Shown in pieces: positions 47,950 to 56,534 of a stretch of 64,000 bases of DNA. Within the stretch, counting starts at the first letter, position 1, and each line of letters starts with the position of its first letter. Position numbers and translations under genes: made by a program. Source of the DNA: Planctomycetota bacterium (GTDB lineage Bacteria; Planctomycetota; UBA1135; UBA2386); contig JAEUHT010000028.1 in assembly GCA_016793265.1 (NCBI GenBank), positions 1 through 64,000 on the forward strand, read 5' to 3'. The notes under the pieces are model-generated. The model searched no databases, was not told where the DNA came from, and was given only the letters and a program-made list of their open reading frames with translations.

Positions 47950-49097
47950 TGAGCATCCTCGTCAAGGTCGTGATCGGCCTCGTCCTGTTCGTCGGTTCGT
48001 TGCTCGGCGGCCTCGCGGCCACCGGTCGCCTCGACCACGAAGGCACCGCCAACATCCCGCTGCTCAACAAGCTCTTCCCGGCGCCGCCGCCGCCGGTGGA
48101 CGCGGCGGCGGACGGTCAGCACGGCGCCGAGGGACAGCCCGGCGATGCGGCCCACGATGCAGCGGCCGGTGGTGAAGCCGCGGCCGCGCACGCGGCGGCG
48201 GCCGACGCGGCCCACGACGGGCCGCCGCCGGCGGCCGTCGACGCCGCGCACACGGGCGAGGCCGAGCCGCAGGGGCAGGACCCGAACAAGCGCCAGGTGC
48301 CGAAGGCGACCAAGCGTGAGGAGGGCAAGTCGATCTTCGAGACCGAGAAGCCCGCCGGCGGTGGCCATGGTGGGGGTGGTGGTGAGCACGGTGGCGGCGA
48401 CGCCGGCGCCGACGCCGGCCACGGCGCCGAAGGTGACCATGCTGCCGACGCCGGTCACGGCGACGGCAAGACCGCGCACGGCAAGCCGGCCGGGGAGACC
48501 GCACACTCGACGCCCGAGCAGGACTTCGACCAGGCGGCGCAGCGCCTGCGCAGCCAGGGCAAGGTCGGCTACCGGCCCGGTGAGTACTTCCGCTTCGAAG
48601 GGCTGCCGGCGGGCATCACCCCGGCGCAGGTCAACGAGGCGTGGCAGCGGGTGCAGGGCCTGATGGAGCGCATCAAGCAGCGCGAGACCGCCCTCGACCT
48701 GCGCGAACAGGACCTCAACCAGCTCGCCGAGGACATCGCCCAGCGGCTCAAGGTGCTCGGCGAGGAGCGCAACAAGATCGAGGAGATGCAGCGCCGGCTC
48801 GACGCCAAGATCGTCGAGTTCGGCGAGCAGGTGAAGCTGGTGCGCAAGGACGAGGTGGCCGGCCTCAAACGCAACGCCGAGTCGCTGGCGGCCTTCGAGC
48901 GCGCCAAGGCGGCCGAGATCGTGGTCGACAAGTGGAAGTCGGAGAAGGGCCAGGACGAGGTCGTCAAGCTGTTCGAGTTCATGGAGGCGGACGTCGTCAA
49001 CGAGATCCTGGCGTTGTTGCCGACGCCGACCATGCAGGACGTGATGGCGCGCCGACTGCGCGTCAGCAAGGAGGCTTCCGGCGCCGGCAAGAAGTGA
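47946..49097 (+). CDS. MotE-like flagellar protein with a long His/Gly/Ala-rich linker
   Basis: 383 aa, ATG at 47946 overlapping the fliJ stop. One N-terminal membrane helix at ~5-27 is followed by a low-complexity region (~45-190) rich in Ala, Gly, Asp and His (for example HGGGGGEHGGGDAGADAGHG). A coiled coil follows at ~225-310 (MERIKQRETALDLREQDLNQ and onwards), then a short MgtE-N-like domain (KLFEFMEADVVNEILALLPT), which is the MotE signature. MotE is a chaperone or structural partner of the stator MotC or MotB in other bacteria. The histidine-rich linker is unusual and could bind metal ions. The order fliJ-motE-fliL supports the assignment. Confidence 0.72.
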   Translation: MMSILVKVVIGLVLFVGSLLGGLAATGRLDHEGTANIPLLNKLFPAPPPPVDAAADGQHGAEGQPGDAAHDAAAGGEAAAAHAAAADAAHDGPPPAAVDAAHTGEAEPQGQDPNKRQVPKATKREEGKSIFETEKPAGGGHGGGGGEHGGGDAGADAGHGAEGDHAADAGHGDGKTAHGKPAGETAHSTPEQDFDQAAQRLRSQGKVGYRPGEYFRFEGLPAGITPAQVNEAWQRVQGLMERIKQRETALDLREQDLNQLAEDIAQRLKVLGEERNKIEEMQRRLDAKIVEFGEQVKLVRKDEVAGLKRNAESLAAFERAKAAEIVVDKWKSEKGQDEVVKLFEFMEADVVNEILALLPTPTMQDVMARRLRVSKEASGAGKK

Positions 49098-49197
49098 CGG
49101 CGGCGCCCGCACGGCGGGCGATGAAGACTTCAACACCCGCACGGTGCGCTGCCGATAAGGGCACGGCTCAGGATCGGCGGCGCCAACGAGGAACCAC

Positions 49198-49713
49198 GTG
49201 GCCGAAGACAAGAAGAAGGAAGCGGACGGCAAGGCCGAGGGCGGCAAGAAGAAGGGCTTGCCACCGATCGTCATGATCGCGCTCGGCGCCATCGTCGGCG
49301 GCGCCGGTGTCGTGTTCGCGGTGCCACCGAAGACCATCGAGAAGAAGGTCGAGGAGAAGCCGAAGGAGTACGTCGACGTCGGCTGCCCCGACATCATCCT
49401 GCACGAGTTCAACCCGGCCACCCGCGCCGGCAAGGGCAGCGCCCGCCTGGCCTTCAAGTTCCGCTACACGGTGCGCGAGGACCAGAAGGCCGAAGCCGTC
49501 GAGGCGCTGAAGGCGCACTGGGACGACGCCAAGTCGAACACCTTGCTGATGCTCAAGGCGCGCAGCTACGAGGAGCTCAACCTGGAGACCGGCATGCGCC
49601 TGCTCGAGAAGGACCTCATCAGCTGCCTCGACGACTCGCTGTTCCCGGTCGTGGACGGCGAGAAGGTCGCCCACGTGACCAAGATCGTCTGGGACAAGAT
49701 CCAGACGCAGTGA
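49198..49713 (+). CDS. fliL: FliL-family flagellar basal-body-associated protein
   Basis: 171 aa, GTG at 49198 with GAGGA upstream. A Lys/Glu-rich cytoplasmic N-terminus (AEDKKKEADGKAEGGKKKG) leads to one membrane helix at ~22-42 (LPPIVMIALGAIVGGAGVVF). A periplasmic domain follows with strands YVDVGCPDIILHEFN and SARLAFKFRYTV, then helix and RSYEELNLETGMRLLEKDL, ending in VTKIVWDKIQTQ. This is the stator-ring (stomatin-like) domain of FliL, somewhat diverged. The position between motE and fliM supports it. Confidence 0.75.
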   Translation: MAEDKKKEADGKAEGGKKKGLPPIVMIALGAIVGGAGVVFAVPPKTIEKKVEEKPKEYVDVGCPDIILHEFNPATRAGKGSARLAFKFRYTVREDQKAEAVEALKAHWDDAKSNTLLMLKARSYEELNLETGMRLLEKDLISCLDDSLFPVVDGEKVAHVTKIVWDKIQTQ

Positions 49714-49749
49714 CCGCCGCGTCGCCTGTCGACGCCCAGGACCACCCCC

Positions 49750-50745
49750 GTGAACGAGATCCTCAGCAACGAAGAGATCGACACCCTGCTGGACATGTTC
49801 CGCAGCGAAGGTGCCAATCTCGAGGCCGAACCGGCCGGGATCGCCGCGCCCGCCGTCCCCTCCGTCGGCGCCGACGATCGCGTCGTCAGCACGATCGACC
49901 TGCTGAAGCCGAACCGCCTCGGTCGCGAGCAGATGCGCGGCATCGAGCGCTACTTCGAGAGCACCGGCAAGCTGCTGTCGGCCACGATCAGCGACCGCCT
50001 GCGTCTCGACACACGCTGCGACTGTGTCGCCGTCGAGCAGATGCGCTACGGCACCTGGCTGGAGCACCTGCCCGGCCCGGTGGCGATCTACATCGTGCAG
50101 ATGGAGCCGTGGAAGCTGCCGGTGGTGCTGACCGCCAGCACCAGCCTGCTCTACGGCGCCGTCGACCGCATCCTCGGCGGCTCCGGCAAGGTGACCAAGG
50201 TGCCGAAGGACTTCACGACCGCCGAGCACACCGTCGCCGAAGCGCTGATCGGGCCGTGCCTCGATCGCATCTGCGAGGGGCTCGCCGAGGTGGTGCAGTT
50301 GAAGTGGTCGATCCAGAACCGCTTCTGCAACCCGTCGATGGCGCAGATCCTGCCGTCGCAGGACGTCGTGCTGTCGGTCTACTTCCAGTCGACCGGCGAC
50401 TGCCTGATCGGCGACCTGCGCCTGGTGATCCCGTTCGCCTCGATCGAACCGCTGCTGGAGCGCTTCTGCCGCGACTCCATCACCCGGCACGAGCCCGGGG
50501 CCATGAAGGCCTCGCTGCAGAAGAACGTCAACGACATGCCGATCGACATCGCCGTGCAGCTCGGCCAGGCCAACATCCGCCTGCGCCAGCTGCTGCAGCT
50601 GCAGCCAGGCGACGTGGTGCCGCTGGCGACCCGGCTCGGCCAGCCGGCGATCGTGCCGGTCATGGGCAAGCCCAAGTTCACCGGCCACGTCGGCCGGATC
50701 GGCAACAGGTTCGGCGTGCAAGTGGCCGATGTCATGGCGCAGTAG
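49750..50745 (+). CDS. fliM: Flagellar motor switch protein FliM
   Basis: 331 aa, GTG at 49750. The N-terminus MNEILSNEEIDTLLDMFRSE is the CheY-P-binding region (usual 'LSQ.EIDALL'). The CheC-like middle domain follows (ATISDRLRLDTRCDCVAVEQ; YIVQMEPWKLPVVLTAST; DRILGGSG), then the C-terminal SpoA domain (DMPIDIAVQLGQANIRLRQL, then LQPGDVVPLATRL). FliM sets rotation direction with FliG and FliN. It ends 3 bp before fliN. Confidence 0.93.
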   Translation: MNEILSNEEIDTLLDMFRSEGANLEAEPAGIAAPAVPSVGADDRVVSTIDLLKPNRLGREQMRGIERYFESTGKLLSATISDRLRLDTRCDCVAVEQMRYGTWLEHLPGPVAIYIVQMEPWKLPVVLTASTSLLYGAVDRILGGSGKVTKVPKDFTTAEHTVAEALIGPCLDRICEGLAEVVQLKWSIQNRFCNPSMAQILPSQDVVLSVYFQSTGDCLIGDLRLVIPFASIEPLLERFCRDSITRHEPGAMKASLQKNVNDMPIDIAVQLGQANIRLRQLLQLQPGDVVPLATRLGQPAIVPVMGKPKFTGHVGRIGNRFGVQVADVMAQ

Positions 50746-50748
50746 GCA

Positions 50749-51144
50749 ATGAGCAACCCCTCCGACTTCGGCGATGCGGCCTTCGACGCCGCCAAGGTGG
50801 CGCAGGCGGGCGCAGAACTCGCGGCCGCGGCCGTGCAGCCGGTGGCCTTCGGCCAGCTCGGCCTCGGCACCGCCGGCGACAACGCCCGCAACCTGGATCT
50901 GCTGCTCGACGTCGACATCCCGATCTCGGTCGAGGTCGGCCGCACGCAGATGACGCTCGACGAGGTGCTCAAGCTGGTGCCCGGCAGCGTCATCGCGCTC
51001 GACAAGAAGGCCGAGGAGCCGGTCGACCTGCGCGTCAACGGCAAGCTCGTCGCGCGCGGCGAGGTGGTGCTGGTCGACGACACCTACGGCCTGCGCATCA
51101 CGCAGATCGTCGACGCCGCCGGCCGCATCGAGAGCTTGCGCTAG
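50749..51144 (+). CDS. fliN: Flagellar motor switch protein FliN
   Basis: 131 aa, ATG at 50749. A SpoA domain occupies residues ~48-128: LLLDVDIPISVEVGRTQMTL, then VLKLVPGSVIALDKKAEEPV and LVARGEVVLVDDTYGLRITQ. The variable N-terminal 45 residues are Ala-rich. FliN forms the lower C-ring and binds FliH during export. It is the last gene of this flagellar operon in the window, with tonB converging 25 bp downstream. Confidence 0.94.
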   Translation: MSNPSDFGDAAFDAAKVAQAGAELAAAAVQPVAFGQLGLGTAGDNARNLDLLLDVDIPISVEVGRTQMTLDEVLKLVPGSVIALDKKAEEPVDLRVNGKLVARGEVVLVDDTYGLRITQIVDAAGRIESLR

Positions 51145-51169
51145 TCCGCTCGGCCCGCTGAACGGTGCG

Positions 51170-51925
51170 TCAGGCCTTCGCCCTGGCGACGATCAGTTCG
51201 AAGCGGAAAGGCTGCTCGACCACGCCCGGACCACTCTGGAACCGCCAGCGTCGTGCCGCGCGCAAGGCGGCGTCGTCGAGCAGGGCGTTGCCGCTGCTGG
51301 TGAGGATCGAACAGTCGGCGGCGAGGCCGTCGGCGGCGACCAGGATGCGCACGATCACGGTGCCTTCGACGCCGCGGCGGCGCGCGCCAGCCGGGTAGTC
51401 GGGGCTCGGGTTCTCGCCGGGCACCGGTACCAGCACCTCGGGGCGGGCCGGCGAAGGTGCCGGCGACGGCGGCGTCGGGGCCGGTGGCGACGCCAATTCC
51501 CGCGGCGCCGTCAGCTCGGCGAGCAGCGGTGCGGCCCGCCGCGTCACCCGCTGCCGGGCCAACTGCGCCAACGGCGAGGGCGGCGGCGGTTCGTGGTCCA
51601 ACAAGGGCTCGGTGCAGACCGCCGCCGGCGCGGGCGGCGGGATCTCGGCAACTGCGGGCACCGGCAACGGCGGCTCCAGGTCGTCCGGCTCGGCCTGCAC
51701 TTCACACGGTGGCGGTGGCGGGACGGCCTCCGGTGGCGACTCCTGGCTCAACAGCGAGGGCGTGACTGCGAAGGCGATCGGCGCATCACACACCGACCGG
51801 GTCGGCGAGTGGGACAGCATGATGCTGGCGGCGATCAGCATGCCGTGCAGGACCACCGAGCCCAGCAACGAGCCGGCGCCGGACAGACGGGCCGAGCCTG
51901 GTTGATGACGATGGGGTGAGGGCAC
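51170..51925 (-). CDS. tonB: TonB-like energy transducer
   Basis: 251 aa from GTG 51925; an in-frame TTG at 51940 is an alternative. Layout is typical: a short basic N-terminus and one membrane helix at ~19-38 (LLGSVVLHGMLIAASIML). A long Pro-rich periplasmic spacer (PPPPPCEVQAEPDDLEPPLP and similar, ~60-165) leads to a C-terminal TonB domain (ENPSPDYPAGARRRGVEGTV; IVRILVAADG; ALLDDAALRAARRWRF). It transmits the proton-motive force from ExbBD to outer-membrane receptors. ExbB and ExbD are not in the window. It is divergent from a TonB-dependent receptor, its probable partner. Confidence 0.85.
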   Translation of the reverse strand: MPSPHRHQPGSARLSGAGSLLGSVVLHGMLIAASIMLSHSPTRSVCDAPIAFAVTPSLLSQESPPEAVPPPPPCEVQAEPDDLEPPLPVPAVAEIPPPAPAAVCTEPLLDHEPPPPSPLAQLARQRVTRRAAPLLAELTAPRELASPPAPTPPSPAPSPARPEVLVPVPGENPSPDYPAGARRRGVEGTVIVRILVAADGLAADCSILTSSGNALLDDAALRAARRWRFQSGPGVVEQPFRFELIVARAKA

Positions 51926-52282
51926 GCGCGGTCTCAGCAACCACCATACCCGCAGCTTCCAGGTCCGGTGCGCCTCGCGTTTGCAGCCCGGCTGGTGCTC
52001 GCATGCGCTTCCGGCGAGGAGGGAACGGTCGGCTCGCGACGAACCAGTGGGTCGTTGGCGTTGCGCGGTGTCACCGATGTGTGACGTGTTCGCGCACCGC
52101 GGCAGGTGCTGCCCTCGGCCCGCTGGCGGGAGGCCCTGGCGCGCGACCGTCGCCGCGGCACCGCCGATGGTCCTCGCCTACGTCCTTCGGCCGCCATCGG
52201 GGAACGCGCCGTCGACGTCGGGCACGAGCCTTGCCCGGGCGGCGGCGCGCTCTCCCCGGCAGCTGCCGGCGCGCACCCACCG
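51926..52282. other. Divergent regulatory region between tonB and the TonB-dependent receptor
   Basis: 357 bp without a supported gene. It holds TATGGT on the minus strand (51943-51948), a possible -10 for tonB, and the GTCAC-N6-GTGAC inverted repeat listed separately. I see no cobalamin riboswitch and no Fur box. Confidence 0.4.
52070..52085. promoter_or_regulatory. Inverted repeat GTCAC-N6-GTGAC, candidate operator
   Basis: GTCAC (52070-52074) and GTGAC (52081-52085) are perfect 5-bp arms around 6 nt, a size typical of dimeric regulators. It lies between tonB and the receptor gene. Confidence 0.3.
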
Positions 52283-54466
52283 ATGCCCTCTTCGTCCTCC
52301 CGGTTCGTTCGTCCCGTCTCGGGTCCCCTGACCACCGCCCCCTTGCTTCGTCTCGCCGCCTTCGCCGCCGGGATCGCCGTCGCCGCTTCTGCGCAGTCGA
52401 CGCCGCAGTCGCCGCCGGCCGCGCCGGATCCCGCCGCGAAGCCCCAGCAGCCTGGTGCCAATGCCCGTCTGCCCGAGGTGCTCGTCACGGAGTCGCCCGA
52501 GGCGGCCGAACGGCAACTCACCGAGGTCCCGATCGACAATCCCGGGGCGCGTGATCTGATCGGGCCGCGCGAGGTGCGCGAAGCGGGCTCGTTGAACATC
52601 CAGGAGCTGATGCGCCGGTCCCCGGGCGTGTTCATCCAGGAGGAGACCGGCAGCGATTCACTGCCCAACATCACGATCCGCGGCGTCACCAACGGCGCCG
52701 AAGGTGCCTGGCGCTCCATCAACCTCGGCATGTATGCCGACGGCATCCCGTTGGCACCGGCGCCGTATGGCGGCCCTGGCAACTCGCTGTTCCCGTTCTC
52801 CCTCGAACGTGTCTACGCCGTCGACGTGCAGCGCGGCGGCGGCGCGGTCCGCTATGGCCCGAACAACGTCGGCGGCGTCGTCAACTTCCTGACCCGGCCG
52901 ATCCCGGTCGAGTCGACCCTCTTCACGCGCCTGCGCTGGGACACCTTCGACGACATGTCCGCCTACGCGGCGTTCGGCGGCACCTACGGCAAGTTCGGGG
53001 CGCTGTTCGAAGCCGTCTACAAGGAAGGCGAGACGTTCCGCGACGGCGGCGACTACGAGATGAAGAACTACGCCTTCAAGGCGCGGTACGAGTTGTCGGA
53101 GACGGTGCGGGTGTTCGGGCAGGTGGAGACCTATGACGAGGCGAGCCGGCTGGCGGACGGCCTCACCCTCGCCGAGTACCAGCGCGACCCGGAGCAGACG
53201 CTGTCGCCGCACAACCGCTTCTCCGGTGATCAGGACCGGGCCAACCTCAAGCTCGAATGGGATGTCGACGGCAACACGCTGTTCGAGTTCATCACCTACT
53301 GGTACGACGGCAATCGTACGTTCTTCCTCGGCTCACCGACCTTCTACGGCGCCACCAACAACCTCTCCTACATCCAGACCACGCCGCGGCCCATGCGCAC
53401 GTTCGCGGTGCAGCCGCAGCTGACGCACTCCTACGCCATCGCCGGCGGCACCGGTGAGCTCCACGTCGGCCTGCGCTACCTGCAGGAGGACATCGTGCGC
53501 ACGGTGTCGCGCTACTTCGTGGACGGCAGCACCCAGCTGCACCGCAGCGAGGCGCAGTACGACTACTACACCGGGTCGGCGTGGATCGAGAACCGGTTCT
53601 GCTTCGACGAGTGGACGGTCACGCCCGGCGTGCGGCTCGAGTACGTGCAGATGGACGGCCGCGACCGCCTCACCGGCGTCGACGTCGACAAGGACTTCGC
53701 CGAGGTGCTGCCTGGGCTCTCGCTGGCGCGCCGCATGAACGACGCATGGTCCTTGTTCGGCGGCGTGCAGAGCACGTTCGCCGCGCCGCAGGCCCCGCAG
53801 ATCTCGATCACGACCAACCCGCAGGACATCAGCGCCCAGTACGCCTGGGTCTACGAGGTCGGCTCGCGCACGCGCGGCCTCGACGGCCTGCTCGGCACCG
53901 ACCTGACCTTCTTCCACATCGACTACAGCGATCGACTGGTGCAGGACCCGGACCAGTTCGACGTGTTCGTCAACGCCGGCAGCTCGCGCCACCGCGGCGT
54001 CGAACTCGGCTTGACCAGCGACCTGACCGCGGCCGGATTGCCCGGGGTCGAGCTGTGGAGCACGACCACGTGGAGCGAATCGAAGTTCACCAATGGCGAT
54101 TTCGACGGCAATGACTTCGCCGGCGTGCCGGACTGGCTGGCGGCCTGGGGCGCGCGCTCTCACCATGCCGCCACCGGTCTGTGGGTCGGCGTCGACGGCG
54201 TCTACGTCGGTCCGGCGTTCACCGATGCCGCGAACACCGTCGACATCAACGCCAATGGCACGCTCGGCCGGCGCCCGTCCTACTCGTTGTGGAACTGCGG
54301 CGCCGGTTGGGACACCAAGATCGACGACAAGAACGAGGTGTCGTTGATGATCGGCGGCCGGAACATCTTCGACGAGGAGTATTTCGAACCTCGTACCGCG
54401 CGCGGCATCTTCCCCGGCGCTCCCGCGAGCATGGTGTTCCAGCTCGGCGTCACCCATCGCTTCTGA
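52283..54466 (+). CDS. TonB-dependent outer-membrane receptor
   Basis: 727 aa from ATG 52283, which provides a signal peptide (FVRPVSGPLTTAPLLRLAAF, ending near AASAQ). A Pro-rich stretch and LPEVLVTESPE (TonB-box region) precede the plug domain at ~75-185: LNIQELMRRSPGVFIQEET, then ITIRGV, GMYADGIPLAPAPYG, VDVQRGGGAVRYGPNNVGG. The 22-strand barrel follows and ends in the outer-membrane C-terminal signature with terminal Phe (VFQLGVTHRF). Plug wording is nearest to FecA-type receptors, but substrate prediction from this is weak. The next gene starts 7 bp downstream and encodes a glycosidase-like protein, so a carbohydrate substrate is plausible (inference). Confidence 0.9.
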   Translation: MPSSSSRFVRPVSGPLTTAPLLRLAAFAAGIAVAASAQSTPQSPPAAPDPAAKPQQPGANARLPEVLVTESPEAAERQLTEVPIDNPGARDLIGPREVREAGSLNIQELMRRSPGVFIQEETGSDSLPNITIRGVTNGAEGAWRSINLGMYADGIPLAPAPYGGPGNSLFPFSLERVYAVDVQRGGGAVRYGPNNVGGVVNFLTRPIPVESTLFTRLRWDTFDDMSAYAAFGGTYGKFGALFEAVYKEGETFRDGGDYEMKNYAFKARYELSETVRVFGQVETYDEASRLADGLTLAEYQRDPEQTLSPHNRFSGDQDRANLKLEWDVDGNTLFEFITYWYDGNRTFFLGSPTFYGATNNLSYIQTTPRPMRTFAVQPQLTHSYAIAGGTGELHVGLRYLQEDIVRTVSRYFVDGSTQLHRSEAQYDYYTGSAWIENRFCFDEWTVTPGVRLEYVQMDGRDRLTGVDVDKDFAEVLPGLSLARRMNDAWSLFGGVQSTFAAPQAPQISITTNPQDISAQYAWVYEVGSRTRGLDGLLGTDLTFFHIDYSDRLVQDPDQFDVFVNAGSSRHRGVELGLTSDLTAAGLPGVELWSTTTWSESKFTNGDFDGNDFAGVPDWLAAWGARSHHAATGLWVGVDGVYVGPAFTDAANTVDINANGTLGRRPSYSLWNCGAGWDTKIDDKNEVSLMIGGRNIFDEEYFEPRTARGIFPGAPASMVFQLGVTHRF

Positions 54467-54473
54467 GATCCCC

Positions 54474-56495
54474 ATGAACCTCTCCATTGGCATGCTGCCG
54501 GTCCTGTTGTTCCCCCTGGCCGCGATCGCCCAGGCGCCGCCCGTCGCCGCCGTCGCCGCGCCGACCCGCGAGTTCGAGATCCGCGGTGACCGTGCCTTCC
54601 TCGGCGGCCACCCCTTCGAGTTGTGGGGCGTGCGCAGCGGCAACGCCCTGATGAGCCCTGCGGTGACCGAGCGTCACGTGCGTGCGCTCGACTCCTGGAA
54701 CGAGCACGGCATCAATGCCATCGCGGTCTACCTGCAGGGCAGCCACGGTGGCTGGCCCGATGCCGAAGCCGGCCCCAACGCCTTCTCGCGCGACGGCGCG
54801 CTGAAGCCGGACTTCGCGGCCCGCCTCGAGTGGCTGATCCGCGAATGCGACCGCCGCGGCATGGTCGTCTGCGTCGGGGTCTGCTCGCCGCGCAAGGACC
54901 AACTGCTGCTGGCCGATGGCGCGTTGCGGCGGGCGATCCAGGACACCGGCCGCTTCCTGCAGACACGCGGTCTCCGCAACGTCTTCGTCGACCTCATGCA
55001 CGAGTTCGACCACACCGAGCGCGCCGACCACCCGATGCTGCGGGAACCGGGCGGCGCCGACAAGAAGGCCGAGCTCTGCGCTTGGTTCCGGGAGGTGACG
55101 ACCGACATCGAGGTCGGCGTCTGTCCGTACGAGAAGTCGACGACCGCCAGCACGTTCCCCGGCATGGGCGTGCACATCATCCAGAAGAGCATGCCGATCC
55201 CGACCGTGGGCTATGTCGTCAACGTCGAGATGCAGAAGCAGGACGCCTACGAGAACGACGGCGTGTTCGTGCCCGGTGCAGTCGAAGCCGTGCTCGCCGA
55301 CTGCGAGCGCTACCACGCGGCCGAGAACGCCGGCATCTTCTTCCACGCCGCCTTCGTGCAGGGCGTCGGCAATCACAGTGGCACCGCGCCGCACCCGGAG
55401 GTCGGTGGTGCCGGTGACACGCAGGGCAATCGTGGCGTGCGCTTCTTCTACGAATGGGTGCGCGACCACGTCGGCCGCTGGCAGTATCCGGTGCACGTGC
55501 CGGTGCCGAACGCGGCGGCCGGAGCCGGGGCCGCGGCGGAGCCGGTGGCGACGCGCGAGTTCGAGGTGCGTGGCGAGCTGCCGTTCCTCGGCGGCGAACC
55601 GGTGCGGTTGTGGGGCCTGCGCGTCAACAACTCGCTGATGAGCCCGGCGGTGACCGAACGGCTCTGCAACAACCTCGACAACATGGTCGAGCACGGCATC
55701 AACCTGATCAGCGTCGGCCTGCAAGGCACCAACGGTGGCTTCCCGGACGTCGACGCCGGCCCGAACGCGTTCACCCCGGACGGCAAGCTGATCGCCGCCT
55801 TCGGTCGGCGCCTGGAGCGGGTGATCCGCGCCGCCGACGCGCGCGGCATGGTCGTGCTCGTGGTGCTGATGATGCCGCGCAAGGACCAGCTGCTGCGTGA
55901 CGAGGCCGCGGTGAAGAACGCGGTCGAGAGCGTCGCCCGCTTCCTGGAGGCGCGGCGGCTGCGCAATGTGATGGTCAACCTCTACCAGGAGTTCCATCAC
56001 CCGACCCGGGTCGACCATGAGCTCTTCCGCGAGCCCGACGGCGCCGCCAAGAAGGCGCAGCTGGCGCAATGGTGGAAGGCGCAGGCGCCGGCCATCGAGG
56101 TCGGCATCGTACCGAACCACCTGAACGGCTCCGCGGTCGACTTCCCGGGTTGCGACATCCAGATGATCCACGAGGAACTGCCGATCCCGGAGCACGGCTT
56201 CGTCGTCAACACCGAGACGCCCGACGAGGACCTCAGCGGCAACGAAGGGGTGTTCCACCCGATCAGCAAGCGGCGTCTCGACGCCGTGTGGACGAAGTAC
56301 CTCGCCGCGGCACCGCGCGCCGCGATGCTGTTCCGCAGCTGCTACGCCGAGGACGTGCGGGGCCGGCAGGGCACCGGGCCGAACCTCGAGATGGGCGGCG
56401 ACGGCAACGGCGAAGGTGATCGTGGCATCCGCTTCTTCTACACCTGGTCGCAAGAGCACCTCGGTCGCTGGCGGTATCCGAAGCACACGAAGTGA
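54474..56495 (+). CDS. Exported protein with two tandem glycosidase-like (TIM-barrel) domains
   Basis: 673 aa, ATG at 54474, 7 bp after the receptor gene; signal peptide ~1-20. Two homologous halves are obvious: residues ~32-345 and ~361-673. Each runs REFE(I/V)RG … FLGG.P..LWG.R … N.LMSPAVTER … GIN…LQG..GG.PD..AGPNAF … RGMVV … PRKDQLL … LRNV.V. In each half a Glu follows strand 4 (E177 in MHEF; E506 in YQEF). A second Glu lies at the end of a later strand (E252 in NVEM; E581 in NTET), with the same 75-residue spacing. That matches a GH-A clan acid/base and nucleophile arrangement (as in GH5-like barrels), though the usual Asn before the acid/base is His or Gln. The exact family is unrecognised. 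Confidence 0.75.
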   Translation: MNLSIGMLPVLLFPLAAIAQAPPVAAVAAPTREFEIRGDRAFLGGHPFELWGVRSGNALMSPAVTERHVRALDSWNEHGINAIAVYLQGSHGGWPDAEAGPNAFSRDGALKPDFAARLEWLIRECDRRGMVVCVGVCSPRKDQLLLADGALRRAIQDTGRFLQTRGLRNVFVDLMHEFDHTERADHPMLREPGGADKKAELCAWFREVTTDIEVGVCPYEKSTTASTFPGMGVHIIQKSMPIPTVGYVVNVEMQKQDAYENDGVFVPGAVEAVLADCERYHAAENAGIFFHAAFVQGVGNHSGTAPHPEVGGAGDTQGNRGVRFFYEWVRDHVGRWQYPVHVPVPNAAAGAGAAAEPVATREFEVRGELPFLGGEPVRLWGLRVNNSLMSPAVTERLCNNLDNMVEHGINLISVGLQGTNGGFPDVDAGPNAFTPDGKLIAAFGRRLERVIRAADARGMVVLVVLMMPRKDQLLRDEAAVKNAVESVARFLEARRLRNVMVNLYQEFHHPTRVDHELFREPDGAAKKAQLAQWWKAQAPAIEVGIVPNHLNGSAVDFPGCDIQMIHEELPIPEHGFVVNTETPDEDLSGNEGVFHPISKRRLDAVWTKYLAAAPRAAMLFRSCYAEDVRGRQGTGPNLEMGGDGNGEGDRGIRFFYTWSQEHLGRWRYPKHTK

Positions 56496-56521
56496 CCGTC
56501 GCCGAGGCACCGGTCATGCCT

Positions 56522-56527
56522 TAGGTT
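56522..56527 (+). promoter_or_regulatory. Candidate -10 box (TAGGTT) placing a leaderless start at 56535
   Basis: TAGGTT ends 7 nt before the GTG at 56535, the same geometry as at 8837 and 14666. No Shine-Dalgarno sequence precedes the GTG. Confidence 0.45.
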
Positions 56528-56534
56528 CCAGGCC

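Noticed and set aside
51786-52004. 72-aa minus-strand frame overlapping the tonB start
   Set aside because: It is an out-of-frame overlap with the TonB N-terminus and has no independent support.
52090-52200. Possible cobalamin riboswitch upstream of the TonB-dependent receptor
   Set aside because: Some GC-rich segments loosely recall the B12 box, but the conserved GCCACTG core and the remaining paired elements are missing.
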